Positions 33,405-43,297 are shown, counted from the first letter of the stretch. The stretch: 44,975 nt of DNA from Oleispira sp. (GCA_002708475.1 PAOL01000009.1:49350-94324), one strand, 5' to 3'. Notes: generated from the sequence alone by a model not told the origin. Program-made: numbers and translations.

Positions 33405-34175
33405 TTAAAATTCCCAGTTAGCACCAAGAGAAATATTTTGCATGCGAACTCTCGGCATAACACCGCTGCTGATTGCTGTACTTTCAATTTCTGCTCTAAA
33501 TGATAGCTGAGGTATTGGATAATAAATAAAGCCAGCTCCAGAAATTGTATTCACTGCGGATGTTTTTTTCTCTTTATTAGTGATCTTAGTGACGCTTGTT
33601 TGGCTGGCAGTTATTTCTACGCTTGTGTATTTTGCTTCCCAAGCGAAGAAGCCAGTTTTAACAAAAAAATCTAAGCTGTTATCAATCAAAGGGAATTTAT
33701 AGCTTAGATTAAATAGAGCGCCTTCTGGAGTAAAATCACTGATGCCAGTGAAGGTCGAAGAAGATTTAGCATCGTAAGTATCTGGGCCAGGATCTACAAT
33801 AGTTGCATCCCCTAGTTGACCATAAGCAATGCTGCCGTGGCCTGCATCACTGAATGAAATATTATCTGAACTGGTGGCTTCCTGATTAATCGCTGTGGGG
33901 TCGTTAAAACTTGCCTCCCCCATATTAACGTATCCAAACTCAAGGGATAAATCTGAGGTTATATGAGCCCCTGCTAAAATCTTAAATGAACTGCCTGTTT
34001 TATCCGCAGTATGAGAAAGCGCTGTTCCACCGTACAAGCCAACAAAGCCGCCTTCGTTTTCAGCGTGGCTCGAACTGCAGATAGCCATCAACAAAAATAT
34101 ACTGGGTAACAAGGTAGACCGATTACGATTTACGGAGCTTGTTTTTAGACTGGGTGTAAACATGCTTTTAAACAT
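33405..34175 (-). CDS. Outer-membrane beta-barrel protein, OmpW/OmpA-barrel-like
   Basis: A 256-residue exported protein. A signal peptide (LLPSIFLLMAICSSSHA, cleaved before ENEGG) follows a rather long positive N-region. The mature chain shows alternating strands (GGFVGLYGGTALSHTADK, SSFKILAGAHITSDLSLEFGYVNMG, ALFNLSYKFPLIDNSLDFFVKTGFFAW) and ends in ...LGANWEF, with the C-terminal aromatic residue used for BAM insertion. It resembles the small barrel porin-like family (OmpA N-terminal or AcfA-like), with a loop rich in Ser/Thr/Asp around residues 90-140. The start is uncertain: ATG 34175, ATG 34163 or TTG 34190; no strong ribosome site favours any. Function is unknown. Confidence 0.7.
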   Translation of the reverse strand: MFKSMFTPSLKTSSVNRNRSTLLPSIFLLMAICSSSHAENEGGFVGLYGGTALSHTADKTGSSFKILAGAHITSDLSLEFGYVNMGEASFNDPTAINQEATSSDNISFSDAGHGSIAYGQLGDATIVDPGPDTYDAKSSSTFTGISDFTPEGALFNLSYKFPLIDNSLDFFVKTGFFAWEAKYTSVEITASQTSVTKITNKEKKTSAVNTISGAGFIYYPIPQLSFRAEIESTAISSGVMPRVRMQNISLGANWEF

Positions 34176-34320
34176 AGGTGAGTTGTCCAATTTTTATATA
34201 TTATTATTTTTGTTGTATTTAACCAGAAATGCCTGCTCTGTCCTAGTCCTTAAAAGAATTGGTTAATAAAAATCAAAACCTAACAGTCTATGTTTACATA
34301 ATCTTTAGTTACTCAGTTTG

Positions 34321-35241
34321 TTATAGGGCATATATGTAGCCCTGCATGTGAGGTTTTGTTCCTGTTTCATCTTTAACTTCGAACTGAATGTTCGCTTCCA
34401 TAACCAGTTTTTTGTCTACATGGTGTTTTATTTGCTCGTTTATTTGAAAGTTCAATTGAATATTGGAAGGCAAAAATATAGGCATTTTAAAGTGCACTAC
34501 AACTCTGCAAGATTCACTGTTCAATTTAGGAAACAGTGCTGCAATGACGCGGGCTTTAGTCCACATTCCATGAGCAATATGTCCCTTGAAACCGAATAGC
34601 TTTGCACTTAGTGGAAACAGATGAATAGGGTTGGAGTCACCAGAAACAAGAGCGTAACGTCGGCCAAGATCAGAGGGTAAACTCCAGAACTCTTTGTATG
34701 GAAGTTCTTTTGGAATTTGATTCTTTTCTGGATTGGATTTTGTTATCTCTACTTTTAGAGCATCTTTCTTTTTACGCACGAGGTTAGTACTTATACTTTC
34801 CCACACAACTTCACCAGTAATGTGTATAGCTGTTTTAATGTCCACCTCATATCCTTTTTGAGTTTTACGAATGCTATCAAAGGAGCATGTTACATCCATA
34901 GTTTCAAATAAATTAATGGCTCTATGCTGGCTGATATCATTTTTAATATGGATCATTCCCATTAATGGAAAGGGAAAGTCTTTAAGCAGCATCAATTCTA
35001 GGTGTAATGGAAAAGCCAGTAGATGAGGGTATGTCACGGGTAACTGATTGTTGTCGTGATTAAAACCACATACGCTCCTATATTGTTCTACTTCTTTGGC
35101 ACCGGCTTTAATATTCGCAAGTGTAATACTCGTTGTGGGGAGTTTAGGTGTGCCCTTTAGGCCTTTAGCGAATAATGCTCGGGTATATAAACTCAGCGTA
35201 CTCGGTTTTTCATTCAGTTGAAGGCGTATTGATTGGCTCAT
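34321..35241 (-). CDS. MaoC-like (R)-specific hydratase domain protein
   Basis: A 306-residue protein with a C-terminal hot-dog hydratase domain. The hydratase-2 motif YALVSGDSNPIHLFPLSA carries the catalytic Asp and His, followed by KLFGFKGHIAHGMWTKARVIA. The N-terminal half (residues about 60-165) looks like a second, degenerate hot-dog repeat, as in double-hot-dog MaoC proteins. It would hydrate trans-2-enoyl-CoA or acyl-ACP in fatty acid or polyhydroxyalkanoate metabolism; substrate not shown. ATG 35241 is preferred over the longer frame to 35322 because GGA lies 6 bp upstream and the extra 27 residues have no family likeness. It is divergent from the AraC gene at 35417, a likely regulator. 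Confidence 0.8.
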   Translation of the reverse strand: MSQSIRLQLNEKPSTLSLYTRALFAKGLKGTPKLPTTSITLANIKAGAKEVEQYRSVCGFNHDNNQLPVTYPHLLAFPLHLELMLLKDFPFPLMGMIHIKNDISQHRAINLFETMDVTCSFDSIRKTQKGYEVDIKTAIHITGEVVWESISTNLVRKKKDALKVEITKSNPEKNQIPKELPYKEFWSLPSDLGRRYALVSGDSNPIHLFPLSAKLFGFKGHIAHGMWTKARVIAALFPKLNSESCRVVVHFKMPIFLPSNIQLNFQINEQIKHHVDKKLVMEANIQFEVKDETGTKPHMQGYIYAL

Positions 35242-35305
35242 CGTATGTCCATGAATGCAGTGATTATTATAATTGATTCCGACTAGTGTAGAGAGCTTGA
35301 ACAGA

Positions 35306-35318
35306 AGGCCATTGGCCT
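35306..35318. promoter_or_regulatory. Short palindrome in the MaoC/AraC divergent region
   Basis: AGGCC-ATT-GGCCT is a perfect inverted repeat midway in the 175-bp gap between the divergent hydratase and AraC genes. It could be a regulator half-site pair. No clear -35/-10 set was recognised on either strand. Confidence 0.25.
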
Positions 35319-35416
35319 GCACTGCTATTGAATCGCGTCAGTTTGGTCAATCAAAGCTTGCAGTCCCTTTTTGTTCTGGCAGAATTCATGGCCTATTCAA
35401 ATAATAATTAGAGTGT

Positions 35417-36439
35417 ATGTCAGGCGGAATTACGGAACTTAAAGACTCGGGAATCTTGTTGCAGTTAGCTCATCGAGCCATGCTTGAGCTTGGGCTTGAT
35501 ATCCCTTTGATTTTTGAACGATGCGGAGTTAAAGACGAGCTGTTAGAAGATCGCAATGCTCGTACACCCCATGATGCTCAGAATTTATTTTGGCAAGTTT
35601 TAGAAGATGTGAGTGGCGATCCTGATATTGGTTTGCATATAGCTGAGAAAATGCCCGTTTATAAAGGGCAGGTCCTCCAGTATTTATTTTTAAGTAGCCA
35701 AACATTTGGGGATGGCTTAACTAGGGCACTAAATTATCAGCGCCTATTGAGCGATGCCACGCTAGCGACATTCGAAATGATTGATGGCGAAGCTTCTATT
35801 CAGATATCTTCATCCAGTATGACGGTTATCGACCTGCGCCATCTATCTGAAGCAGTAGCTTATGGGCTTGTTAAGTTTTTTAGTTATGTGACTGATGGAG
35901 AATTTACGCTTAATAGAATTCATTTTTCCCATTCTCAGCGTGGCGATGACAGTGAGCATAAACGTCTTTATGGTTGTGACGTTGTTTTTGGCCAGCCTGA
36001 TAATCGTTTATTTTTTAATGCTGAAATTCTAGAAATTCCCTCTCTACATGCAGAGCCTGAGCTGCTACAGCTTCATGAAAAGCTTGCCAGTGAGCACGTT
36101 GCAAAACTTGAACGTCAAGATGTAGTTGCTCGTGTGAATCGTATTATTGGTGAAATTTTAGAAACAGGTCAGATTAATCTTGAACAAGTGGCTGCTAAGC
36201 TGGAGATTAAACCTCGTACCTTAAGAACGCGTTTGGCTGAGGCAAATACTAATTTTAATCAGTTATTGGCTGATTTTCGTTGTAATTTGGCGAAGCGGTT
36301 GTTGGCAAATACCTCTGAAAGCATTGATGAGATCGTATATTTAACAGGTTTTTCTGAACCTAGTACTTTTTATCGTGCCTTTAAGCGCTGGACGGATGTT
36401 ACGCCAATTGAGTATCGAAACCAAAAAAAACGCCTTTGA
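35417..36439 (+). CDS. AraC family transcriptional regulator
   Basis: A 340-residue regulator with an N-terminal arabinose-binding-like effector domain of the OruR/ArgR type (LELGLDIPLIFERCGVKDELLEDRNARTPHDAQNLFWQVLEDVSGDPDIGLHIAEK) and a C-terminal AraC HTH domain, including INLEQVAAKLEIKPRTLRTRLAEANTNFNQLL and IDEIVYLTGFSEPSTFYRAFKRWTDVTPIEYR. The second helix-turn-helix matches the AraC signature very well. It is divergent from the MaoC-like hydratase gene, which suggests regulation by a fatty-acid-related ligand; that is inference only. It starts at ATG 35417 with a weak ribosome site (AGAG). Confidence 0.9.
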   Translation: MSGGITELKDSGILLQLAHRAMLELGLDIPLIFERCGVKDELLEDRNARTPHDAQNLFWQVLEDVSGDPDIGLHIAEKMPVYKGQVLQYLFLSSQTFGDGLTRALNYQRLLSDATLATFEMIDGEASIQISSSSMTVIDLRHLSEAVAYGLVKFFSYVTDGEFTLNRIHFSHSQRGDDSEHKRLYGCDVVFGQPDNRLFFNAEILEIPSLHAEPELLQLHEKLASEHVAKLERQDVVARVNRIIGEILETGQINLEQVAAKLEIKPRTLRTRLAEANTNFNQLLADFRCNLAKRLLANTSESIDEIVYLTGFSEPSTFYRAFKRWTDVTPIEYRNQKKRL

Positions 36440-36613
36440 AATCAATGAATTGAATTTGGCTTTGCACTATTTTATTACCAGTACGGCATTAATATTTGAA
36501 AAAACAGTATATTAAATACTTTATGGCAATAGTGTATTCCTAGTTTGGGGTAGCTCTCTGGTTAAAAAAAGTACAATCTAAAGTTACTTAAACAGTAAGT
36601 TTGGAGATAAGCT

Positions 36614-36904
36614 ATGGGTCAGCTCGATAAAACAAGTTTAATTCAACCGTTAGTAGATCATATGGTTACTAATGAAAAGGATGTGAAGGTTTGGCGTAAG
36701 GAGTTAGTCGAATCGGGTGCATTCTCTAATGAACAGGTGATGGGGCTGGACGATGCTAGCCTGACATTGTCTTATCGCACAATGCTGGCGGTTCAGTTTC
36801 AGGGGTTGCGAACTGAGCGCATATTAACAGAAATCGAAAAGCATCAGGTAGCTTGGGCTGTAGATATTGATGATAACTTCCAGCAGGGTGCTATCTGCTA
36901 TTGA
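36614..36904 (+). CDS. Hypothetical protein, mainly helical
   Basis: A 96-residue protein that I do not recognise. It starts at ATG 36614 with GGAG 9 bp upstream and has no signal peptide or membrane segment. The sequence looks helical, with DKTSLIQPLVDHMVTNEKDVKVWRKELVESG and LRTERILTEIEKHQVAWAVDIDDNF, and an aromatic/acidic C terminus ending QQGAICY. The start context and the terminator right after it (36941) support a real, independently transcribed gene. Confidence 0.65.
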   Translation: MGQLDKTSLIQPLVDHMVTNEKDVKVWRKELVESGAFSNEQVMGLDDASLTLSYRTMLAVQFQGLRTERILTEIEKHQVAWAVDIDDNFQQGAICY

Positions 36905-36940
36905 TATCCAATTATAAATTATTATTTTTTTAGTATTTTC

Positions 36941-36975
36941 ACAAGCAGCTTTCAGCTGCTTGTTCTGATTTTCTT
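36941..36975 (+). terminator. Rho-independent terminator after the 96-residue hypothetical gene
   Basis: ACAAGCAGCT (36941-36950) pairs perfectly with AGCTGCTTGT (36954-36963) around a TTC loop, followed by TCTGATTTTCTT. The T-tract is interrupted, but the 10-bp stem is strong. Confidence 0.75.
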
Positions 36976-37036
36976 GCTTTCATTCTTTCTTTGCTTATTA
37001 TAAAACAACAAAAATAACATCCTTATGGGGAAGTTT

Positions 37037-38272
37037 GTGGCGCGTATTCTATTATGCTGGGAGCTGGGAACAGATTATCAGCACTTATTATCTTTACAGT
37101 CTGTTGCTCGTTATTATCAGAGTAAAGAATGTGATATTTGGATTGCTGGGCGAGACGTAACTAAATTAAAACGTCTTTTCTCTGATTTAAAGTTAAATGT
37201 GGTGCAAGCCCCTTACGCTGATTCAGCTGCGGAACTAGGTCTGGAAAAACAGGCTCCTAGAAGTTATGCCGATTTTTTACGTCGTTGTGGTTACCATCAT
37301 GCTGATGCTTTGTCTGGCTTGGTGAGTGCTTGGCGAACGCTTTTTGATTTTATTAAGCCGGATTTGATCTTGTGTGATCATGCGCCGACGGCGTTGTTAG
37401 CATCAAGAGGGTTATCTTTCTCGGGGCGCTCTGTTCCCAAAGTAGCAGTAGGAATGCCATTTTCTGTGCCGGATGATAATCGTCCAGCTGGGGTTTTCTT
37501 TGCAGGTGATTTAGCCAAAAATGATATCATTCTTTATGAAGATGATTTGGTTAAGGTGATAAATAAGGTTTGCATTGAGTTTTCTATTACGAGAATTAAT
37601 AATCTGGCTGATTTATTTTCAGATTTGGAAAAGTGCATTTTTCAAACGTATTCTGAATTAGATCATTATGGATATCGTAGCGCTGAACAGCGATTCAAGA
37701 CATCTTATGTTGGGGCCGCTGTCCCTGATTTTTCAGAACCTCCTGTTTTTCCTCATTTTAAAGGGCCTAAGATTTACTGTCATGTTAAAGGCTCAGCAGA
37801 AACGCCAATACTATTAAAGACACTGCAGGCTATTGAGTGTAGTGCGATTGTTCTGGTTGATGGTATACCGGATGCGATTGTTAATGCCCATCGTTCTAGA
37901 CATATATTATACGTTGATAAGCCCGTGAATATGCAGGAGGTATTGGATAAGTCGACGTTTGCCATTTTAAACGGCGGTATTAATTCGGTATCTTTATTTA
38001 TGAAGGCAGGAATTCCGGTTGCATTATTTCCATTGAATATTGAGCAGTTTTTAATGGCTAAGCGTGTAGAAGCTTTAAATGCAGGCTTTCAAATAAATCT
38101 TTCAGATGTTGATTCAGCCTTGGCCGGTTTGCAAAAAGTGAACAGTCGCCAGAAAAAAGTTGCTGCTGGTTTATTTGAGGAAAAATACGAGCAAGAAAGT
38201 GCTCATAATGAATTATTGCTGCAGCTTGCTTTGGTAGAGCAGAGCTTTCTTTTTGAAAAAGCAAAAAAATAG
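37037..38272 (+). CDS. GT-B fold glycosyltransferase (UDP-glycosyltransferase/MGT-like)
   Basis: A 411-residue putative glycosyltransferase. The N terminus MARILLCWELGTDYQHLLSLQSVARYY matches the acceptor-domain opening of macrolide/MurG-like GT-B enzymes. The donor domain ends with FAILNGGINSVSLFMKAGIPVALFPLNIEQFLMAKRVEALNAG, equivalent to the HGG...P-x-x-x-DQ nucleotide-sugar motif, with N and E in place of the usual His and Asp. GTG 37037 is preferred because GGGGAAG lies just upstream and it gives the family-like start; ATG 37025 has no ribosome site and would place that sequence inside the gene. It stands alone between terminators, with no polysaccharide genes nearby. The acceptor is unknown. 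Confidence 0.75.
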   Translation: MARILLCWELGTDYQHLLSLQSVARYYQSKECDIWIAGRDVTKLKRLFSDLKLNVVQAPYADSAAELGLEKQAPRSYADFLRRCGYHHADALSGLVSAWRTLFDFIKPDLILCDHAPTALLASRGLSFSGRSVPKVAVGMPFSVPDDNRPAGVFFAGDLAKNDIILYEDDLVKVINKVCIEFSITRINNLADLFSDLEKCIFQTYSELDHYGYRSAEQRFKTSYVGAAVPDFSEPPVFPHFKGPKIYCHVKGSAETPILLKTLQAIECSAIVLVDGIPDAIVNAHRSRHILYVDKPVNMQEVLDKSTFAILNGGINSVSLFMKAGIPVALFPLNIEQFLMAKRVEALNAGFQINLSDVDSALAGLQKVNSRQKKVAAGLFEEKYEQESAHNELLLQLALVEQSFLFEKAKK

Positions 38273-38304
38273 CGCTTACTTAATAAAACTAAGTAGCGCT
38301 ATTT
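38267..38304. terminator. Bidirectional terminator between glycosyltransferase and ybiT
   Basis: AAATAGCGCTTACTTA (38267-38282) pairs with CTAAGTAGCGCTATTT (38289-38304) with one bulged T. The left arm includes the glycosyltransferase stop codon. A/T ends on both sides serve both convergent genes. Confidence 0.85.
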
Positions 38305-38340
38305 CTCGAATACTAAAACTGAATCTAGGCGATCAAAAAA

Positions 38341-39933
38341 TTAGATGCCTTGAGAGCGTAGGTATTCGTCATAAGTACCGTGGAAATCAACGATCTCATG
38401 ATCTTTGATTTCAATGATACGAGTAGCCAATGAACTAACGAACTCACGGTCGTGAGATACGAAAATCAAAGTACCTTCGAACATTTCAAGTGCCATGTTG
38501 ATGGATTCGATCGATTCCATATCCATGTGGTTGGTAGGTTCATCTAATAATAGTACGTTATGATTTTGCATCATCAACTTACCAAACAATAAGCGACCTT
38601 TTTCACCACCTGAGCAGACCTTAACGTTTTTCTTAATATCGTCTTGGTTGAATAATAAGCGACCTAATGTACCGCGCACTGCCTGATCATCATGCTCTGG
38701 TGTGCGGAATTGTGACATCCACTCAAACATTGGCATGTCAGAAGGGAATTCGTATTCGTGATCCTGAGCGTAATAGCCTAGAGATGCATTTTCAGACCAC
38801 TTAATCATGCCTTCTTTTGGCTCTACTTCACCAACTAAGCACTTCATTAAGGTTGTCTTACCAGCACCGTTCGCACCAATGATGGCAATTTTCTCGCCAG
38901 CAGGGATCATAAGGTTTGAGTTTTTGAATAATAGCTCGTCACCTTCGTAGGCATGGCCTAGGTTTTCAATCTCAACCGCTGTACGGTGAAGTTTCTTCTC
39001 GAATTCAAAACGCATGAAAGGGTTTTGACGGCTAGAAGGTTGAATTTTTTCGATCTGGATTTTATCAAGTTGCTTCTGGCGAGAAGTTGCTTGTTTTGCT
39101 TTGGAAGCGTTTGCTGAGAAGCGGCTAACAAACTGCTGTAATTCAGCAATTTGTGATTTCTTCTTAGCGTTATCGGCTTGTTGACGTTCACGAGCTTGCG
39201 TAGAAGCAATCATGTAGTCATCGTAATTGCCAGGGAAGATTTTGATATCACCATAATCGATATCGGCCATGTGTGTACAAACAGAGTTCAAGAAGTGGCG
39301 ATCGTGCGAGATGATAACCATTGTACACTTCATTTCGTCCAGCAGGCTTTCTAACCAGCGAATGGTGTTGATGTCCAAGTTGTTGGTTGGTTCATCAAGA
39401 AGCAAAATGTCTGGGTTAGAGAAAAGTGCTTGAGCCAAAAGTACACGTACTTTAAGACCAGGAGCAACGTTAGACATTAAACCTGTGTGCAGTTCTAGAT
39501 CGATGCCTGCGCCTAGCAATAATTCACCAGCACGGGATTCAGCTGTGTAGCCATCCATATCGGCGAATTCGCTTTCAAGTTCAGCTGCACGCATGTATTC
39601 GTCTTCAGTTGCTTCAAGGTTTGCGTAAATTGCATCACGCTCTTCCTTAATAGCCCAAAGCTCTTTGTTGCCCATCATTACTGTATCAATAACAACTTGC
39701 TCTTCGAAAGCAAACTGATCTTGATGCAATTTCCCCAAACGTTCGTTTGGAGAGATCGATACGTTACCTGCAGAAGGTTCAAGGCTACCATCAAGAATTT
39801 TCATGAAAGTAGATTTACCGCAACCGTTGGCTCCGATTAGACCATAACGGTTGCCATCACCGAATTTTACGGAGATGTTTTCAAACAATGGCTTAGCGCC
39901 AAATTGCATGGTGATATTAGCGGTTGAAATCAA
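38341..39933 (-). CDS. ybiT: ABC-F family ATPase YbiT
   Basis: A 530-residue soluble protein with two ABC domains and no membrane part, of the ABC-F class that acts on ribosomes. Domain 1 has Walker [10 protein letters not shown], a degenerate signature [15 protein letters not shown] and Walker [13 protein letters not shown]; domain 2 has [24 protein letters not shown] and [12 protein letters not shown]. The inter-domain linker ([28 protein letters not shown]) is the ABC-F tether. Long stretches match E. coli YbiT nearly residue for residue ([30 protein letters not shown]). The start is TTG 39933, giving [12 protein letters not shown] like E. coli MLVSSNVTMQFG, with AAGG 8 bp upstream. The exact cellular role is unsettled; translation-factor type. 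Confidence 0.93.
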   Translation of the reverse strand: MISTANITMQFGAKPLFENISVKFGDGNRYGLIGANGCGKSTFMKILDGSLEPSAGNVSISPNERLGKLHQDQFAFEEQVVIDTVMMGNKELWAIKEERDAIYANLEATEDEYMRAAELESEFADMDGYTAESRAGELLLGAGIDLELHTGLMSNVAPGLKVRVLLAQALFSNPDILLLDEPTNNLDINTIRWLESLLDEMKCTMVIISHDRHFLNSVCTHMADIDYGDIKIFPGNYDDYMIASTQARERQQADNAKKKSQIAELQQFVSRFSANASKAKQATSRQKQLDKIQIEKIQPSSRQNPFMRFEFEKKLHRTAVEIENLGHAYEGDELLFKNSNLMIPAGEKIAIIGANGAGKTTLMKCLVGEVEPKEGMIKWSENASLGYYAQDHEYEFPSDMPMFEWMSQFRTPEHDDQAVRGTLGRLLFNQDDIKKNVKVCSGGEKGRLLFGKLMMQNHNVLLLDEPTNHMDMESIESINMALEMFEGTLIFVSHDREFVSSLATRIIEIKDHEIVDFHGTYDEYLRSQGI

Positions 39934-40038
39934 TTGAGATACCTTGAACTAAAACTTACGTGGCTTAAGCGCTGGCTCTAATAGCCCGCGACCTATAAAA
40001 TTGAGGCCAAATTATACAGCCTTTGCAAGAGTACTTAA

Positions 40039-40305
40039 ATGGTCGACTCCAAAAAAGACACAGTTAAAGAACACAAAGGCACATTAAAGGTCTCAGCAAT
40101 TAGCTGTCCACGCTGTTTTTCAGATTTTATTTGTAATGCGGCCGACATAAAACACTGTCAATGCTACGGTGTTAGCCTTCAACCGGCTGATTTCGCTTAT
40201 CTGCGACAAAAAGGTTTTACCGCTGAGGAAACTGGTTGTTTATGCCGTAATTGCCTATTGGAGATACAGAGAGAGGTTGCTGAAGCTAAGCTTTCTTTCA
40301 AATAG
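40039..40305 (+). CDS. Cysteine-rich CWC family protein
   Basis: An 88-residue protein with cysteines arranged as in the CWC family: SCPRCFSDFICNAADIKHCQCYGVSLQP, then a helical spacer, and CLCRNCLLEI. The first pair CPxC, the CQC segment (in the place of CWC) and the final CxCxxC probably bind a metal, likely zinc. The function is unknown. It is divergent from ybiT with a 105-bp shared promoter region. The start ATG has only a weak AAGAG ribosome site. Confidence 0.7.
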   Translation: MVDSKKDTVKEHKGTLKVSAISCPRCFSDFICNAADIKHCQCYGVSLQPADFAYLRQKGFTAEETGCLCRNCLLEIQREVAEAKLSFK

Positions 40306-40476
40306 TGGTGAAATATTCATTTTCAGCATGAATAAAGTGAAAGTAATTTTGCTCATTGCACCGATTTTTGCGAAAATGCACCTATAGATAATACCCGATC
40401 AAATTACTCAGATTTACCCTGCTTAAATATATGTATCAAATCCATTATTTAAGCCCGCACTTTTAGTGAGCTCCCA

Positions 40477-42852
40477 ATGTTAACTGTAACTCAAGCCCCT
40501 GAACTTTTCTCGTACCCAAGATATTGGGCCGAGTGCTATGGAACAGCGCCATTTTTACCTATGTCTCGCGCTGAAATGGACGAGTTAGGCTGGGATTCAT
40601 GCGACATTATTATTGTGTGTGGCGATGCTTACGTTGACCATCCAAGTTTCGGTATGGCGATCATGGGTCGTTTATTAGAATCCCAAGGATTTCGAGTGGG
40701 CCTTATTTGCCAGCCTGACTGGAATGATTTGGAAGCGTTTAAAGCATTGGGCAAGCCAAATCTGTATTTTGCTGTTAGTGCAGGGAACATGGATTCCCTG
40801 ATTAATAAATACACCGCCGATTTAAAAGTACGTAACGATGATGCGTATACGCCACATGGTGTGTCGGGTAAACGTCCTGATCGTGCAGTTATTGTATACA
40901 GTCAAAAATGTAAGCAAGCGTATAAAGATGTTCCGCTTATGATTGGCGGAATTGAAGCTAGCTTGCGTCGTATTGCGCAATACGATTACTGGAGCGATGA
41001 AATACGTCGCTCGGTATTAATCGATTCCGGTGCTGATATCTTATTATACGGAAACGCTGAACGTGCAATTGTTGAAGTGAGTCATGAACTTGCTTCTGGC
41101 AAAACCATGAAAGAACTACAGCATATTCGTGGTACAGCCGTTATTCGAAATGCTACCCCTGAAGGCTGGACGGAAATTGATTCTACTCGAATCGATTGGC
41201 CAGGGCGTTTAGACGAGATCCCAAATCCTTATGAAATGAAGGATACCAAAAATCAAACTTGCGCTACCAATAATGATTGTGACGCTCAAGAAGGCATGGA
41301 CGAGCACGAGAGTGTGGTTAAAATCGTTCCTATGCCTTTGCATCGTAAACTGGATATTGATCATTCAAAAGCTGTTATTCGACTTCCTTCATTCGAAAAA
41401 GTACGCGCTGATTCTGCGTTATATGCTCATGCATCGCGCATTTTACATCTTGAAAGTAATCCGCAAAATGCTCACCCTTTGATCCAGCGTCATGGCGACA
41501 AAGAAATTTGGGTTAACCAGCCACCGATTCCATTAGAAACCGAAGAAATGGATGCGGTTTTTGCTTTGCCTTATCAGCGTATTGCACATCCCTCGTATGG
41601 CGATGCCAAAATTCCTGCTTACGATATGATCCGTTTCTCGGTGAATATTATGCGCGGTTGCTTCGGTGGCTGTAGTTTCTGTTCGATTACCGAACACGAA
41701 GGGCGAGTGATTCAAAGTCGTAGCCAAGAATCTGTTCTAAAAGAAATTGAAGATATTCGCGATCATGCTCCTGGTTTTACCGGTGCAATTTCAGATTTGG
41801 GTGGGCCAACGGCTAACATGTATCACCTAAATTGTAAGGACCCGAAAATTCATGCGAGTTGTCGTCGACTGTCTTGTGTGTTCCCAAGTATTTGTACCAA
41901 CCTAGTAACCGATCATTCGCAGACAACATCTCTGTATCGTCGTGCTCGTGCCTTACCGGGTATTAAACGCGTAGCGATTGCATCAGGCCTTCGCTATGAC
42001 TTGGCGGTAGAAGATCCAGAATACGTTCGCGAGCTAGTAACTCATCACGTGGGTGGCTATTTAAAAATTGCACCTGAGCATACCGAGAAAGATACCTTGG
42101 ATATGATGATGAAACCGGGCATGGGAACGTACGATAAGTTTAAACGTATGTTTGAAAAATACTCAAAAGAAGCAGGGAAAAAGCAGTATCTTATTCCTTA
42201 CTTTATTGCGGCACACCCAGGCTGTGAAGATAAAGATATGTTGGGCTTGGCTTTATGGCTTAAGCGTAATAAATACCGCGTAGATCAAGTTCAAACCTTC
42301 TATCCATCTCCGATGTCGTTGGCGACGGCGATGTATCACTCAGGCCGTAATCCATTGCAGCGTGTGAGTTACAAATCTAAAAAGATGGTAGTGCATACCG
42401 AACTTAAATCTCGCCGCATACAAAAAGCTTTCTTACGTTATCATGACCCTAAAAGCTGGCCAATGCTGCGTGAAGCTCTAAAAGATATGGGCCGTGAAGA
42501 TATGATCGGTTCTGGTAAGGGCGCGTTAATTCCTAAGGAAGAGCCAGAAGCACATCGTTATGCGCGTATGAAGCAAAAAGGCTTAAGTGACCGTGGTCGT
42601 CCCGGTGCAAAATCTGGTATCAAGAAAGCAGGCTCCAAAACAACTGGTGCTGAAGCGAAATCTGGGCAAGGTAAGCCTGCAAGCACAAGGCCATCGGGTA
42701 AATCATTTGGTAAGCCAGGGTCTAAACCTGCTAATAAGCTGAGTGGTAAAAAGCCAGGTAAAAAGTTGCAGAAGTCTGTAGCTGAAAAAGCGGGTGTAAA
42801 ACAAGAAGGGGCTAAGAAATCCGGTAAGCCAAGCTTTAAAAAGCGTAAGTAG
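40477..42852 (+). CDS. YgiQ family radical SAM protein
   Basis: A 791-residue radical S-adenosylmethionine protein. The N-terminal YgiQ domain ([53 protein letters not shown]) precedes the radical SAM core with the 4Fe-4S motif [11 protein letters not shown] (C395, C399, C402). [13 protein letters not shown] and [19 protein letters not shown] follow, all standard for the family. The last 75 or so residues are a Lys/Gly/Ser-rich low-complexity tail ([20 protein letters not shown]..., ending FKKRK), probably disordered and nucleic-acid-binding in character. The reaction catalysed by YgiQ is not known. The gene stands alone and ends in a terminator. Confidence 0.94.
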   Translation: MLTVTQAPELFSYPRYWAECYGTAPFLPMSRAEMDELGWDSCDIIIVCGDAYVDHPSFGMAIMGRLLESQGFRVGLICQPDWNDLEAFKALGKPNLYFAVSAGNMDSLINKYTADLKVRNDDAYTPHGVSGKRPDRAVIVYSQKCKQAYKDVPLMIGGIEASLRRIAQYDYWSDEIRRSVLIDSGADILLYGNAERAIVEVSHELASGKTMKELQHIRGTAVIRNATPEGWTEIDSTRIDWPGRLDEIPNPYEMKDTKNQTCATNNDCDAQEGMDEHESVVKIVPMPLHRKLDIDHSKAVIRLPSFEKVRADSALYAHASRILHLESNPQNAHPLIQRHGDKEIWVNQPPIPLETEEMDAVFALPYQRIAHPSYGDAKIPAYDMIRFSVNIMRGCFGGCSFCSITEHEGRVIQSRSQESVLKEIEDIRDHAPGFTGAISDLGGPTANMYHLNCKDPKIHASCRRLSCVFPSICTNLVTDHSQTTSLYRRARALPGIKRVAIASGLRYDLAVEDPEYVRELVTHHVGGYLKIAPEHTEKDTLDMMMKPGMGTYDKFKRMFEKYSKEAGKKQYLIPYFIAAHPGCEDKDMLGLALWLKRNKYRVDQVQTFYPSPMSLATAMYHSGRNPLQRVSYKSKKMVVHTELKSRRIQKAFLRYHDPKSWPMLREALKDMGREDMIGSGKGALIPKEEPEAHRYARMKQKGLSDRGRPGAKSGIKKAGSKTTGAEAKSGQGKPASTRPSGKSFGKPGSKPANKLSGKKPGKKLQKSVAEKAGVKQEGAKKSGKPSFKKRK

Positions 42853-42894
42853 AAAGTTGTTATTGATCCTGAAAGGGGGTCAGTATTTTTAAAT

Positions 42895-42935
42895 AAAAGG
42901 GCCTTGTTAAGTTTTCAGAACCAAGGCCTTTTCTT
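42895..42935. terminator. Bidirectional terminator after ygiQ
   Basis: GGCCTTG (42900-42906) and CAAGGCC (42922-42928) form the stem, flanked by AAAA on the left and TTTTCTT on the right. It can end both ygiQ and the reverse-strand small gene that stops at 42937. Confidence 0.8.
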
Positions 42936-42936
42936 A

Positions 42937-43164
42937 TTACTCCACAGGAAACTCGTTAATTTTTCGTAAAAACTCTAAGTCCTTCTTGAGTTGTTCAGAC
43001 CGTTCCTTTGGTGATACATCTTCAGACCACTGATCATGATCTTCTTTAGTTTCCATTACGCGTTCCATTAGGCTAGAAAAAGACTCCGTTTTATGCTCTT
43101 TTTTTACAACTGCCTTAGCATTAAAGTCAATTTTAATGACGTTTGAGTCAGACTGCTTACTCAT
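42937..43164 (-). CDS. Small charged hypothetical protein
   Basis: A 75-residue protein that I do not recognise. It begins MSKQSDSNVIKIDFNAKAVVKKE and continues with SFSSLMERVMETKEDHDQWSEDVSPKERSEQLKKDLEFLRKINEFPVE, a strongly charged and probably helical sequence without cysteines or membrane segments. An AAGG lies about 8 bp before the ATG on the reverse strand, and it shares the terminator of ygiQ at its 3' end, both of which support a real gene. It may be a regulator-like or adaptor protein, but nothing specific can be claimed. Confidence 0.65.
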   Translation of the reverse strand: MSKQSDSNVIKIDFNAKAVVKKEHKTESFSSLMERVMETKEDHDQWSEDVSPKERSEQLKKDLEFLRKINEFPVE

Positions 43165-43297
43165 TGCCCTACCTTAGTATTATTCTTGTATATTCATTTC
43201 TAATGTTAATATGTCAACAATCGTGCCAATTCTATAAGTGCTGGAAATGCCCATTTAATAGGCCTTGTAGCTGTTCTGTATTAGAAATTGTAAGAAA

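Noticed and set aside
42600-42850. Possible tandem repeat array in the 3' end of ygiQ
   Set aside because: The units vary and reflect a Lys/Gly/Ser-rich protein tail; there is no exact DNA repeat.
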